Positions 35,634 to 44,408 of a DNA stretch of 64,000 nucleotides are shown piece by piece (position 1 is the first letter of the stretch; each line of letters begins with the position of its first letter). The notes below the pieces were generated by a model, which was not told where the DNA came from, did not search any database, and worked only from the letters and a program-made list of their open reading frames with translations. Both the position numbers and the translations under genes were made by a program. The stretch is from Methylobacterium persicinum (GTDB lineage Bacteria > Pseudomonadota > Alphaproteobacteria > Rhizobiales > Beijerinckiaceae), in NCBI RefSeq assembly GCF_022179525.1, contig NZ_BPQX01000025.1, positions 16,001 to 80,000 on the forward strand, in the 5' to 3' direction.

Positions 35634-37313
35634 TCAGGCGACGGCGGCGAGACGCTCCACGGCCGCCTTCCCGACCCGGCCGGTGGCGGCTTCCTCCCCG
35701 GGGGGCAGCACAGGCGGCTGCGTCCATCGGCCGGCGTCGATCTCCGCGATCCGGGAATCGATCTCGCGCATGACGTAGCGGGAGAACGGGTAGACGTGGA
35801 GGTAGATCACGATGTTCGTGACCACAGCCTCCAGGGCCGCCGGGTTGCGCCGGGCGGTGTCGAAGAAGACGCTCCAGGCGTGCTTGGCGAGTTCCGGCCG
35901 GCGCACGCTGACCCGCCACATGATCCGCGTCAGAGCCACGAGGTCCTTGGCGACGGCGCCCCAGCGGAGTTTCTGTGCCGCGAAGCTCGGCCGGTCGAGC
36001 AGGCGCCCGAGTTCGCGCACCCGGTCGAAGAAGGCCTTGGGATCGTAGATGTCTTCCAGCACGCCCCGGTAGTCGGAGAGCACGTCGCGCTGGGGGCGGA
36101 GGGTCACGAAGTTCAGGCCCTGGGTGCACTGGTCACCCTGGTCGGACGTGGTGACGGCGTAATTCTCGTAAAGGCGTCCTTCCCGGCGCAGGCGGCGGGA
36201 GAGCTGCGTGTTCGGCAACGCGAACAGCAGGCCGACCATGGCGATCGGAATGCCCGTATCGGCGATGCAGGTGGACATGGCCTTGGTGATGCTGTCGGTC
36301 TCGCTGTCGAAGCCGACGATGAAGCCCGCGGTGACGAACATCCCCGCGGCGTAGAGCTTGTGCACGCTCTCGGCGATCGAGCGGCGGGTGTTCTGCTTCT
36401 TCTGCGTCTGGATCAGCGTCGCCTCGTCGGGCGTCTCGATCCCCGTGAACAAGGCGAAGAAGTTCGCCCGCCGCATCAGGTCCAGGAGTTCGTCGTCGTC
36501 CGCGAGGTTCAAGGACGCCTCGGTGGAGAACTTGAACGGGTATCCGCGCTCCTCCTGCCACGCGATCAGGTGGGGCAGGAAGAGCTTGATCGCCTTCTTG
36601 TTGCCGATGAGGTTGTCGTCCACGAAATCGACGTGGCCCCGGTAGCCCAGGGTGAACAGGCGGTCGAGTTCGGCGAGCATCTGCGGCGTGGTCTTGGTCC
36701 GCGGGGCCCGGCCGTACAGCTCGATGATGTCGCAGAACTCGCAAGTGAACGGACAACCGCGGGAGAACTGCACGCCGATATAAAGGTAGTGGCTGAAGGT
36801 CAGCAGGTCGAACCGGGGAATCGGGCTCTTCGTGACGTCCGCCTTGAACTTGACGGCGGTGAAACGACCCGTCCGCTCGCCCCGCTCCCAGGCGGCGACG
36901 AATTCGGGAAGGATTCCCTCCGCCTCGCCCGCGACGACGAAGTCCGCCCGGTCGTACACCTCCGGTGTCGAGGTCGGCGCCGGGCCGCCGACGCAGACCG
37001 GCGTGCCCAGGGTGCGGCAACGCTCGATGATCTCGAGGCAATCCGGCTCCTGGGGGAGCATGCCGCCGGTCATCACAAGGTCGACGCCGCGGATCGCCTC
37101 GTCGGTGAGGGGTTCGCAATTGGCGTTCAGGAGGCCGATCTGCCACGTCTCGGGCAGCATGGCGGCGAGGGTGATAAGGCCCAGCGGCGGAGCGGCGGCC
37201 TTGGCCCCCTGGATCTCCATCGCCTCCTTGAAGTTCCACATCGAGTTTTCGTAGAACTTCGGAAACACGAGCAATACCCGCGGAGCCGTGTTCACGTCCG
37301 ACTTGCGGTTCAT
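35634..37313 (-). CDS. B12-binding radical SAM protein, DUF4070 type
   Basis: 559 residues. An N-terminal cobalamin-binding Rossmann domain (residues about 10-150, including RVLLVFPKFYENSMW and GGPAPTSTPEVYD) is followed by a radical SAM domain with RGCPFTCEFCDI (Cys 187, 191, 194). A C-terminal DUF4070-like helical region runs from about residue 410. B12/radical SAM enzymes of this group often methylate unactivated carbons; this subgroup is widespread and mostly uncharacterised. It is distantly similar to the HpnP-like protein at 58.5 kb. Substrate unknown. Confidence 0.88.
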   Translation of the reverse strand: MNRKSDVNTAPRVLLVFPKFYENSMWNFKEAMEIQGAKAAAPPLGLITLAAMLPETWQIGLLNANCEPLTDEAIRGVDLVMTGGMLPQEPDCLEIIERCRTLGTPVCVGGPAPTSTPEVYDRADFVVAGEAEGILPEFVAAWERGERTGRFTAVKFKADVTKSPIPRFDLLTFSHYLYIGVQFSRGCPFTCEFCDIIELYGRAPRTKTTPQMLAELDRLFTLGYRGHVDFVDDNLIGNKKAIKLFLPHLIAWQEERGYPFKFSTEASLNLADDDELLDLMRRANFFALFTGIETPDEATLIQTQKKQNTRRSIAESVHKLYAAGMFVTAGFIVGFDSETDSITKAMSTCIADTGIPIAMVGLLFALPNTQLSRRLRREGRLYENYAVTTSDQGDQCTQGLNFVTLRPQRDVLSDYRGVLEDIYDPKAFFDRVRELGRLLDRPSFAAQKLRWGAVAKDLVALTRIMWRVSVRRPELAKHAWSVFFDTARRNPAALEAVVTNIVIYLHVYPFSRYVMREIDSRIAEIDAGRWTQPPVLPPGEEAATGRVGKAAVERLAAVA

Positions 37314-37421
37314 CTGTGCCTCACCGGTGGGGCCACCGGGGAAGACAATTCCCCGGACACCATGCCGCCCCTGACTTTAGACCACCTAGGCCGGAATTGA
37401 GGCCGTTTTGCGCGGAGGGCG

Positions 37422-38267
37422 TCAAGCCTCGACGTGAAGGCGGCCGGGACGCCCCCCATCCACGTCGGTGAAACCGTACCGGCTCGCAAGGTCGCCCACA
37501 TGGAGGACCTGCCCCGCCCGGGCTGCCACGTCGGGGTCGGCTGCCAGCGCCGCGAGGGCGCGGCCGGCATAGAGGGGGGTCTCGCTGCCCGGCCCGTCGC
37601 GGCCGATCTCCCGGGCCCGCTCGGTGGCGACCGCCCCCGGGGAGAGGCCGAGGGCCGTGACCCCGTGGGGTCCGAGTTCCTGCCCGAGGGCGAAGGCAAG
37701 GCGGTTCGTGGCCGCCTTGGCCGCATCGTAATAGACGTCGCCGAGATAGGCGTCGTCCGTTCCGAAGGAGACCAGGGCGAGGAGACCCGACCGGGCAGCG
37801 ACCATGGCTGGCGCCACCGCCCGGGCCAGGAGCAGGGCAGGTAAGGGTCCCGCCTGCATGAGGGCGAGATAGGGCTCGGCAGAGCGGCGCCAGAACGGGG
37901 TGCCCCAGGGCGTGCCGTCGGCGAATCGCTCCCCGTCGAACCCTTCGTTCCCGCCCCAGACGGCGCAGGCGGTGACGTCGATCCGTCCGAAGCGCCGCAG
38001 GACCCAGTGGACCATCTCGTCCGTCGCCCGCTCCGAGCGGTGGTCGCAGAGGTAGTGGTGGCCCCTCCCCCCGGCGAGATCCACCATGCGGGCGGTGTCC
38101 TCAATGGCCTCCCCGCGCATCTCGGTCCGCGGCCCGGTCTCGCTCGACCGGGCGGTGACGACCACCGTCGCCCCGCCCTCCCCCAGCGCCTGAGCAAGGC
38201 CGCGCCCGACACCCCTGGAGGCTCCCGCCACGAGGCAGATCTTCTGGCTGAGATCGGGCGCCGTCAC
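37422..38267 (-). CDS. Short-chain dehydrogenase/reductase
   Basis: 281 residues, GTG start (MTAPDLSQK) overlapping the stop of the enoyl-CoA hydratase gene (GTGA). NAD(P)-binding motif VAGASRGVGRGLAQAL near residue 12, catalytic YYDAAKAATNRLAFALGQEL (Tyr/Lys about 175-180). An inserted segment around residues 60-95 is longer than in classical SDRs. As the last gene of the operon with acyl-CoA dehydrogenase and hydratase, it may act as a 3-hydroxyacyl dehydrogenase or reductase for the same substrate. Confidence 0.88.
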   Translation of the reverse strand: MTAPDLSQKICLVAGASRGVGRGLAQALGEGGATVVVTARSSETGPRTEMRGEAIEDTARMVDLAGGRGHHYLCDHRSERATDEMVHWVLRRFGRIDVTACAVWGGNEGFDGERFADGTPWGTPFWRRSAEPYLALMQAGPLPALLLARAVAPAMVAARSGLLALVSFGTDDAYLGDVYYDAAKAATNRLAFALGQELGPHGVTALGLSPGAVATERAREIGRDGPGSETPLYAGRALAALAADPDVAARAGQVLHVGDLASRYGFTDVDGGRPGRLHVEA

Positions 38268-39100
38268 AGCGCGGAGGCCGGCTTCGCTCGCGAGAGGAAG
38301 GCCTGGAGCCGTTCCCGCGATTCCGGCGATTGCAGTTGCGCGTCGAAGGCCTTCGCCTCGGCCTCGAGGGCCGCCTCGACCCGGTCCCGGTCGCCGCGGA
38401 TGAGCCTCCGCGAGGCGGCGAGCGCTCCCTGCGGAAGGGCCGCCAGCCGGGCCGCTTGGGCCAGGGCATGGTCCAGCAGCATGTCGGCCGGCATCACGGC
38501 GTTCACGAGGCCCAGGGCGTGGGCGGCGTCGGCATCCAGGGTCTCGGACAGGAGCAGCAGCTCCGTCGCCTTCAGCCGGCCGACCCGGAGGGGCAGCAGG
38601 TAACTCGACGCGGCCTCCGGCACGAGGCCGAGCTCCACGAACGGCATGCGCAGCCGGGCCACCGGGCTTGCGTAGACGAGGTCGCAATGGAGCGTCAGGG
38701 TCGCGCCGATCCCCACGGCGACGCCGTCCACCGCCGCGACCAGGGGGGTCTCGGTCCGGGCGAGCTGACGGATGAAACGCAGGGCCGGCTTGTCGCTGAA
38801 GCCCCGCTCGGGCTGGGCGAGGAAGTCGGACAGGTCGTTGCCGGCGCTGAACATGCCCGGCTGGCCCGCAAAGACCACGGCGCGGATCGCCGCCGAGGCG
38901 TCGGCCTCCTCCAGGGCGACGCGCATGGCATCGTACATGGCACCGGTCAGGGCGTTCTTCTTCTGCGGCCGGTCGATGACGACGAGGCGCACGCCGTTCC
39001 TGCCGTCGCTGATTGTGACGTGATCGGTCATCGTGTGTGCCCTCGCCGCTTCCGTTCCCGACATCTCTTCCGGCCCTGCGGTGGCCAACCGGTCGTTCAT
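38264..39100 (-). CDS. Enoyl-CoA hydratase/isomerase family protein
   Basis: 278 residues. The start overlaps the stop of the acyl-CoA dehydrogenase gene (ATGA); a start at codon 24 (MTDHVTISDGR) matches where family similarity begins, so translation may start there. Crotonase motifs: FSAGNDLSDFLAQ (oxyanion) and LRMPFVELGLVPEA, where the Glu matches one of the catalytic acids. Hydrates 2-enoyl-CoA in fatty-acid type oxidation. Central gene of a three-gene overlapping operon. Confidence 0.92.
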   Translation of the reverse strand: MNDRLATAGPEEMSGTEAARAHTMTDHVTISDGRNGVRLVVIDRPQKKNALTGAMYDAMRVALEEADASAAIRAVVFAGQPGMFSAGNDLSDFLAQPERGFSDKPALRFIRQLARTETPLVAAVDGVAVGIGATLTLHCDLVYASPVARLRMPFVELGLVPEAASSYLLPLRVGRLKATELLLLSETLDADAAHALGLVNAVMPADMLLDHALAQAARLAALPQGALAASRRLIRGDRDRVEAALEAEAKAFDAQLQSPESRERLQAFLSRAKPASAL

Positions 39101-40836
39101 ACCGCCAGCGCCAGGGCGGCCTCCTCGGTGAAGCTGCCGCCCGCGAGCACGGCCTCCTCCAGGCCGCCCGAGGCCGGAAGCAGGTTCTCCGCATAGAAGC
39201 GAGCCAGGGCGATCCGGCCGGCATGGGCGGGATCCGTCTCCCCCGCCTTCCGCGCCGCCGCCGCGGCGAGGGCCGTCCGGGCGAGGCAGGCCCCACCCAG
39301 CGTCAGCCCGAACAGCCGCAGGTACGGCGCCGCCCCCGCGAGCGCCGCCTCCGGCCGGTTCGAGGCCAGGGCGGCCAGCTGATGGCTCGTCGCCCGGTCG
39401 AGGGATTCGACTCCCCCGCGCAGGCGGGCCGCCATGTGCCCGAAGGCCGGTTCGGGGCTCTTCAGTAGGCCCTCGGCGGCCCGGCGCATCCAGGCGATCT
39501 GCGCCCGCACCGTGGCTCCGCCGTTCAGGGGGAGCTTGCGCCCGGTCAGGTCGATGGCCTGGATGCCGTTGGTGCCCTCGTAGATGCCGAGGATGCGCGC
39601 ATCGCGCATGAACTGCGCCGCGCCGGTCTCCTCGACGAAGCCCATTCCGCCATGCACCTGCACGCCCAGCGAGGTCACCTCGTTGGCGAGATCGGTGGAG
39701 AAGGCCTTCGCGACCGGCGTCAGCAGCGAGGCCCGGTCATGGGCCGCCCGTCCCTCCGGCCCGTGGGCGGCGTCGAGGGCCGCGGCGGTGAGATAGCAGA
39801 TGCCCCGCGCCGCCGCCGTGTAGGCCTTCATCGTCAGCAGCATGCGCTGGACATCGGGGTGGGCGATGATCGGGCTCGTCGCCTCAGCGGCACCGATCGC
39901 CTTCCCCTGGCGGCGCTCGGCGGCGTAGGCCGACGCCTTCTGCGTCGCGGCTTCGGCCACGCCCACGCCCTGCACCCCGACCATGAGCCGGGCCGCGTTC
40001 ATCATCGTGAACATACAGGCCAGCCCCTTGTTCTCCTGGCCGATCAGCCAGCCGGTGGCGCCGCCGTCGTCGCCGAAGGCCATGGAGCAGGTGGGCGACG
40101 CATTGATGCCGAGCTTGTGCTCGATCCCGGAGCACCGGAGATCGTTCGCCGACCCGTCCTGCAGGATCTTCGGCACGAGGAAAAGGGAGATGCCCCGCGT
40201 GCCGGCGGGCGCATTCTTCAGCCGGGCGAGGACGAGGTGGACGATGTTCTCCGAAAGGTCGTGCTCGCCGTAGGTGATGTAGATCTTCGCGCCGGTGATC
40301 CGATATGTGCCGTCACCCACCGGCTCCGCCCGGGTCCTGAGGAGGGCGAGGTCCGAGCCGGCCTGGGACTCGGTCAGGTTCATGGTCGCGGGCCATTCCC
40401 CCGACACGAGCTTGTCTAGGTACCGCGCCTTCAGCTCCTCCGAGCCGTGGGTCGCCAGTGCCTCGATGCCGCCCTGCGTCAGAAGGGGGCAAAGGCCGAA
40501 GGCGAGGTTTGCGCCGTTCCACATCTCGGCGCAGGCCGCATCCAAGGCCTTCGGCAGACCTTGTCCACCGTAGTCGGGGTCCGCCGAAAGGCCGTTCCAG
40601 CCCCCCGCGGTGAAGGTGGCATAGGCGTCCCGCCAGCCCGGCGGGGTTGTGACCCGCCCTGCGGCGAAGGGCGTCCCATGCCGGTCGCCGACCCTGTTGA
40701 GGGGCGCCAGCACGTCGGCGGCGAGACGCCCGGCCTCGGTGAGGATCGCCTGCGCGTCCTCGGGATCGACGCCCCCAAGCCCCGCCACGTGGCGCAGGGT
40801 GAACAGTATCTCGGCAACGGGGGCGCGGTAGCTCAT
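39097..40836 (-). CDS. Acyl-CoA dehydrogenase, large (DmdC-like) type
   Basis: 579 residues from MSYRAPVAEILFTLRHVAGL, with a strong GGGAGG ribosome site. The long form has an N-terminal extension (residues about 1-40) before the usual ACAD core. The core has MNLTESQAGSDLALLRT (FAD), the catalytic region around GSVFEGTNGI-like YEGTNGIQAIDLTGRKL, and a C-terminal Acyl-CoA_dh_C-like domain. This group includes 3-methylmercaptopropionyl-CoA dehydrogenase (DmdC) and related enzymes; the substrate here is not decided. First gene of the operon with hydratase and SDR. Confidence 0.93.
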   Translation of the reverse strand: MSYRAPVAEILFTLRHVAGLGGVDPEDAQAILTEAGRLAADVLAPLNRVGDRHGTPFAAGRVTTPPGWRDAYATFTAGGWNGLSADPDYGGQGLPKALDAACAEMWNGANLAFGLCPLLTQGGIEALATHGSEELKARYLDKLVSGEWPATMNLTESQAGSDLALLRTRAEPVGDGTYRITGAKIYITYGEHDLSENIVHLVLARLKNAPAGTRGISLFLVPKILQDGSANDLRCSGIEHKLGINASPTCSMAFGDDGGATGWLIGQENKGLACMFTMMNAARLMVGVQGVGVAEAATQKASAYAAERRQGKAIGAAEATSPIIAHPDVQRMLLTMKAYTAAARGICYLTAAALDAAHGPEGRAAHDRASLLTPVAKAFSTDLANEVTSLGVQVHGGMGFVEETGAAQFMRDARILGIYEGTNGIQAIDLTGRKLPLNGGATVRAQIAWMRRAAEGLLKSPEPAFGHMAARLRGGVESLDRATSHQLAALASNRPEAALAGAAPYLRLFGLTLGGACLARTALAAAAARKAGETDPAHAGRIALARFYAENLLPASGGLEEAVLAGGSFTEEAALALAV

Positions 40837-40938
40837 CCAAGGTCCTCCCGGCATCGTACGGCGAGTTTGACCCCGCCCCGCGGCCGGCGCTAGGGCGAAG
40901 GTCATCCGAACCCGCGAGGCGGCGCGACGCCGCCGGAG

Positions 40939-41949
40939 ATGGCATCCCGCATGAGTGATCCGGGGTCAACGGTCCCGGCCGGGACCAAGCTGCTGAGGCC
41001 GGACGACGCCGGCATCGCCGAGGCGGCGGCGATCCTGCGCGCCGGCGGCCTCGTCGCCTTCCCGACGGAGACGGTCTACGGGCTTGGCGGCGACGCCACC
41101 GACCCGGCGGCCGTGGCCGGGATCTACGCCGCCAAGGCACGCCCGAGCTTCAATCCCCTCATTGCCCACGTCCACGATGCGGCGGCGGCGCGGATCCAGG
41201 GGGTGTTCGGGGACGAGGCGAGCCGCCTCGCGGACGCCTTCTGGCCAGGCCCCCTCACCTTGGTCGTGCCCGCCTCGGCGGAGACCCGCGTGTGCGACCT
41301 TGCCCGCGCGGGCCTCCCGAGCGTGGCCCTGCGGGTTCCGGACGACGACGCCACCCGCGCCCTGCTGGCCGCCTTCGGCCGCCCCCTCGCGGGGCCGTCG
41401 GCCAACCGGTCCGGCCGGGTGAGTCCGACCCGTGCCGCCCACGTTCTGGCGGACCTCGACGGCCGTATCGCCGCGGTGCTCGATGGGGGCGATACCCAGG
41501 TGGGCTTGGAATCGACCGTCATCGCCTGCCTCGCCGGGCCGGCGCGGCTCCTGCGACCGGGTGGCATCACCCGGGACCGCCTGCGCGCTATCCTCGGCTA
41601 CGACCCTGCAGGCCCAGAAACCACCGACGCCGAGGCCCCCGTCGGGCCCGGGCTCCTCGCCTCCCACTACGCGCCGAATGCCCGGGTGCGCCTGGACGTG
41701 ACCCGCGTGGCGCCCGGCGAGGCGCTGCTGCTGTTCGGCTCTTTCCTGCCCGAGGGCCAAGAGACCGCCCGCGCCCGCCTGAACCTCAGCCCCGCCGGCA
41801 ATCCCGCCGAAGCGGCGGCCCGGCTGTTCGGTGCGTTGCGCGAACTCGATGCGTCGGGAGCACCGACCATCGCCGTGGCACCCATCCCGCCCGATGGTCT
41901 CGGTGAAGCGATCCGCGACCGCCTCGTCCGGGCCGCGGCCCCCCGCTGA
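40939..41949 (+). CDS. tsaC: Threonylcarbamoyl-AMP synthase (Sua5 type)
   Basis: Makes threonylcarbamoyl-AMP from threonine, bicarbonate and ATP for t6A37 in tRNA. 336 residues: the long Sua5 form with a YrdC domain (residues about 15-200; LVAFPTETVYGLGGDATDP, ARPSFNPLIAHV, GPSANRSGRVSPTRAAHV) and a C-terminal Sua5 domain (residues about 235-330, GPGLLASHYAPNARVRLDV). Divergent from the acyl-CoA dehydrogenase gene. A terminator hairpin follows about 94 bases after the stop. Confidence 0.95.
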   Translation: MASRMSDPGSTVPAGTKLLRPDDAGIAEAAAILRAGGLVAFPTETVYGLGGDATDPAAVAGIYAAKARPSFNPLIAHVHDAAAARIQGVFGDEASRLADAFWPGPLTLVVPASAETRVCDLARAGLPSVALRVPDDDATRALLAAFGRPLAGPSANRSGRVSPTRAAHVLADLDGRIAAVLDGGDTQVGLESTVIACLAGPARLLRPGGITRDRLRAILGYDPAGPETTDAEAPVGPGLLASHYAPNARVRLDVTRVAPGEALLLFGSFLPEGQETARARLNLSPAGNPAEAAARLFGALRELDASGAPTIAVAPIPPDGLGEAIRDRLVRAAAPR

Positions 41950-42004
41950 ATTTTTTGCCGGCGTCCATGGAACAACCGGGGTGACATCCCGTTTATCGGC
42001 TTAG

Positions 42005-42033
42005 GAAGGCCACTCAGCCCCCATACGGCCTTC
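42005..42033 (+). ncRNA. Candidate small RNA, 5' hairpin
   Basis: GAAGGCC / GGCCTTC, seven-base arms with a 15-base loop, just upstream of a strong intrinsic terminator. Together (about 42000-42070) they form a compact two-hairpin RNA between tsaC and wrbA. No promoter of its own is clear, so it could also be the processed 3' end of the tsaC mRNA. Confidence 0.35.
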
Positions 42034-42042
42034 AACCTTTCG

Positions 42043-42070
42043 AGGCTCGGAGAAATCCGAGCCTTTTTTC
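42043..42070 (+). terminator. Intrinsic terminator
   Basis: AGGCTCGG-AGAAAT-CCGAGCCT followed by TTTTTC: an 8-bp stem with a 6-base loop and a T-tract, the clearest rho-independent terminator on the plus strand. It ends the tsaC transcript or the adjacent candidate small RNA. Confidence 0.9.
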
Positions 42071-42213
42071 TTGTCCGCGATGTTCCGCCACACCGTCCGT
42101 CATCGCGACCATCGCGGGGCGACCCCGGGGCAGCGGCGTTTCCCTGCCCCTGCATGACGTCCCGGGATCGCTGCGATCTGCCCGCGTCGATGGGCGGTGT
42201 ATGAGCGTGCCGG

Positions 42214-42810
42214 TCAGGCCAGCTTGCCCGCGATGGTCGCCACGTGGCGGCCCTGGAAGCGGGCGCCATCCAACTCGATCTGGCTCGGCTGGCGGGAGCC
42301 GTCGCTGTCGGCGATGGTGCTGGCGCCGTAGGGGGTTCCACCCTTCACCGCCTCGACGCCGCCCTGGCCCTGGAACGCGTAGGGCAGGCCCACGACGACC
42401 ATGCCGTGGTGGAAAAGCACCGTGTGGAAGCTGGTGAGCGTCGTCTCCTGCCCGCCATGCTGGGACGCCGTGGAGGTGAAGACCGAGCCGACCTTGCCGA
42501 CCAGCGCACCCTTCATCCACAGGCCGCCGGTCTGGTCGATGAACTGCTTCATCTGCGAGGCCATGTTGCCGTAGCGGGTGGGCGTGCCGAAGATGATGCC
42601 ATCGTACTGGGGCAGCTCCTCGACGGTGGCGACAGGCGCCTGCTGGTCGAGCTTGAAATGGTTCTGCCGGGCGACGTCCTCCGGCACCAGTTCCGGCACG
42701 CGCTTGACCACCACCTCGGCTCCGGACCCCCGGGCTCCCTCGGCGACGGCGTAGGCCATCTGCTCCACATGGCCGTAGGTCGAGTAATAGAGCACGAGGA
42801 TCTTGGCCAC
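42214..42810 (-). CDS. wrbA: NAD(P)H:quinone oxidoreductase WrbA
   Basis: FMN flavodoxin-like quinone reductase, 198 residues from a GTG start ([19 protein letters not shown]) with a GGAGAG ribosome site. FMN-binding motifs [10 protein letters not shown], the catalytic [20 protein letters not shown] and the C-terminal [20 protein letters not shown] are typical. It is divergent from a LysR regulator gene, which probably controls it in response to quinones or oxidative signals. Confidence 0.95.
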   Translation of the reverse strand: MAKILVLYYSTYGHVEQMAYAVAEGARGSGAEVVVKRVPELVPEDVARQNHFKLDQQAPVATVEELPQYDGIIFGTPTRYGNMASQMKQFIDQTGGLWMKGALVGKVGSVFTSTASQHGGQETTLTSFHTVLFHHGMVVVGLPYAFQGQGGVEAVKGGTPYGASTIADSDGSRQPSQIELDGARFQGRHVATIAGKLA

Positions 42811-42903
42811 GGCGGACTCTCCTTGTTCGACGCGCCTGCGCGGCGCCACCAGGCACAGATCACCCCTCCCGACGCTTGCAGGAAGCCCAAAAGACGCAAG
42901 AAT

Positions 42904-42925
42904 GTCCTTGCGGATTTGCAAGGAC
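42904..42925. promoter_or_regulatory. Candidate LysR operator
   Basis: Perfect 8-base inverted repeat GTCCTTGC-GGATTT-GCAAGGAC immediately upstream (5 bases) of the LysR gene ATG and 94 bases upstream of wrbA. Its dyad and its location in the divergent promoter suit LysR autoregulation; the core TTGC-N6-GCAA resembles a T-N-A box. Confidence 0.5.
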
Positions 42926-42930
42926 GCGAC

Positions 42931-43809
42931 ATGCAACCCGGCTGGGACGACTTTCGCTTCGTGAAGGCTGTGGGTGATCGCCGGGGCCTGACGGGCGCCG
43001 CCGAACTCCTCGGGATCGACCACTCCACGGCATTCCGGCGCCTCGGCGCCATCGAAAAGGCCCTCGACGCACGGCTGTTCGAGCGGGGCCGCGCTGGCTA
43101 CGTCCCCACCCCGGCGGGGCGGGCGATGATCGAGGCCGCAAGCCGCATCGAGACCGACGTGGCGGCCTTCTCCCGCGCCGTCGCCGGCGGCTCGGAGGAG
43201 GTGGCCGGCGACCTGCGTGTCACGGCCCCGGCCGGCCTCGCCGGCACGCTTCTCATGCCGATCCTGGCGAGCTTCTCACAAAAGTATCCGGCGGTGCGCC
43301 TCGACCTGATCCTCGCCGACGAGACCCTCAACCTCTCCCGGCGGGATGCCGACGTCGCGATCCGGGCCAGCCGGGGCCCCGATGAGACCCTCGTCGGCCG
43401 CCGGCTCACCGCCGTCGCCTGGGCCGTCTACGGTCGCGCCGACCGGATCTATGGTCCCCTCGCCGACGAGGCCTGGATCGGCCTCCGGGAGGGCGTGGCA
43501 GGGGGGCTGTTCCACCGTTTCATGAAGGGTCGCGCCCAGCCGGAGCGGATCGTGCTTCGCCTCAACGCGGTGACGTCTCTGCGTGAGGCCGTCGCCTCGG
43601 GTATCGGGATCGCGCCGCTGCCCTGTTTCGAGGGGGATGCCGACCCGACCCTCCGGCGGCTCGGTCAGCTCGAGCCGGAGCTCCGCGCCGACCTCTGGGT
43701 GCTGACCCACCAGGATCTGCGCCGCTCCGCCCGCATCCGCGCCTTCATGGACCATGTCGCGGGGGCGATCGTGCCCCTCCGTCCGGCCTTCGAAGGTAGA
43801 TTGAGCTAA
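42931..43809 (+). CDS. LysR family transcriptional regulator
   Basis: 292 residues from [20 protein letters not shown]. The N-terminal winged helix includes [20 protein letters not shown] and [19 protein letters not shown]. The substrate-binding domain follows from about residue 85 ([20 protein letters not shown]). Divergent from wrbA with a dyad between them, implying it regulates wrbA and itself. The effector is unknown. Confidence 0.93.
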   Translation: MQPGWDDFRFVKAVGDRRGLTGAAELLGIDHSTAFRRLGAIEKALDARLFERGRAGYVPTPAGRAMIEAASRIETDVAAFSRAVAGGSEEVAGDLRVTAPAGLAGTLLMPILASFSQKYPAVRLDLILADETLNLSRRDADVAIRASRGPDETLVGRRLTAVAWAVYGRADRIYGPLADEAWIGLREGVAGGLFHRFMKGRAQPERIVLRLNAVTSLREAVASGIGIAPLPCFEGDADPTLRRLGQLEPELRADLWVLTHQDLRRSARIRAFMDHVAGAIVPLRPAFEGRLS

Positions 43810-43880
43810 CGGAAGGACGATGAGGGTGTCATCGACGGGGAGAAACCTCCCCAACTTCGCAGGACCTCTACAGTAGCCTG

Positions 43881-44357
43881 TTATGCCTTGATCTCGACGA
43901 TCTCGACCTCGTGGCCGTTCACCTCGACCACGTCGCCGACGACCTTGCCGGTGATCGCCCGGGCCAGGGGCGCGACGTAGGAAATCGACCCCTTGTGCGG
44001 GTCGGCCTCGTCCTCGCCTACGATCCGGAAGGTCTGTTTGGTTTCCTTGCCGGAATCGTCCTCGCGGACCACCGTGACCGTCGCGCCGAAATGCACTGTG
44101 TCGCCCGCCATCGGCTCCACGAGTTGCGCGGTGTTCTTCCGCGCCACCCAGTAGCGCAGATCCCGCCCGATCCGGGAATCCTCGGCCTTATCGGTGCGGT
44201 CGAGGGAGCCGACCTCCTTCTCTAGACGGGCGACCTCGGCTTCGATCTGCCGGAGGCCCTCCGGCGTGACGAAGTTCGTGTGGGGGGAGATCGGCCGGTC
44301 GGGGAGGTTCTCGAACGCTTCCCCACCTTCGGGCTCTTTGACGAATGCGACGCTCAT
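43881..44357 (-). CDS. GreA/GreB family transcription elongation factor
   Basis: 158 residues from MSVAFVKEPEGGEAFENLPD. The N-terminal coiled coil (residues about 33-75, EGLRQIEAEVARLEKEVGSL) is followed by a C-terminal FKBP-like domain (GDTVHFGATVTVVRED and GSISYVAPLARAITGKVVGD). Rescues backtracked RNA polymerase. The N-terminal ~30 residues before the coiled coil are more like the Rhizobiales GreB-like paralogue than classical GreA; whether it is the sole Gre factor is unknown. Confidence 0.88.
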   Translation of the reverse strand: MSVAFVKEPEGGEAFENLPDRPISPHTNFVTPEGLRQIEAEVARLEKEVGSLDRTDKAEDSRIGRDLRYWVARKNTAQLVEPMAGDTVHFGATVTVVREDDSGKETKQTFRIVGEDEADPHKGSISYVAPLARAITGKVVGDVVEVNGHEVEIVEIKA

Positions 44358-44408
44358 GGAAGCATCAACACGCAAGCCCGGGCTACGGTTGCGCGGGTCC
44401 GTCGGGCG

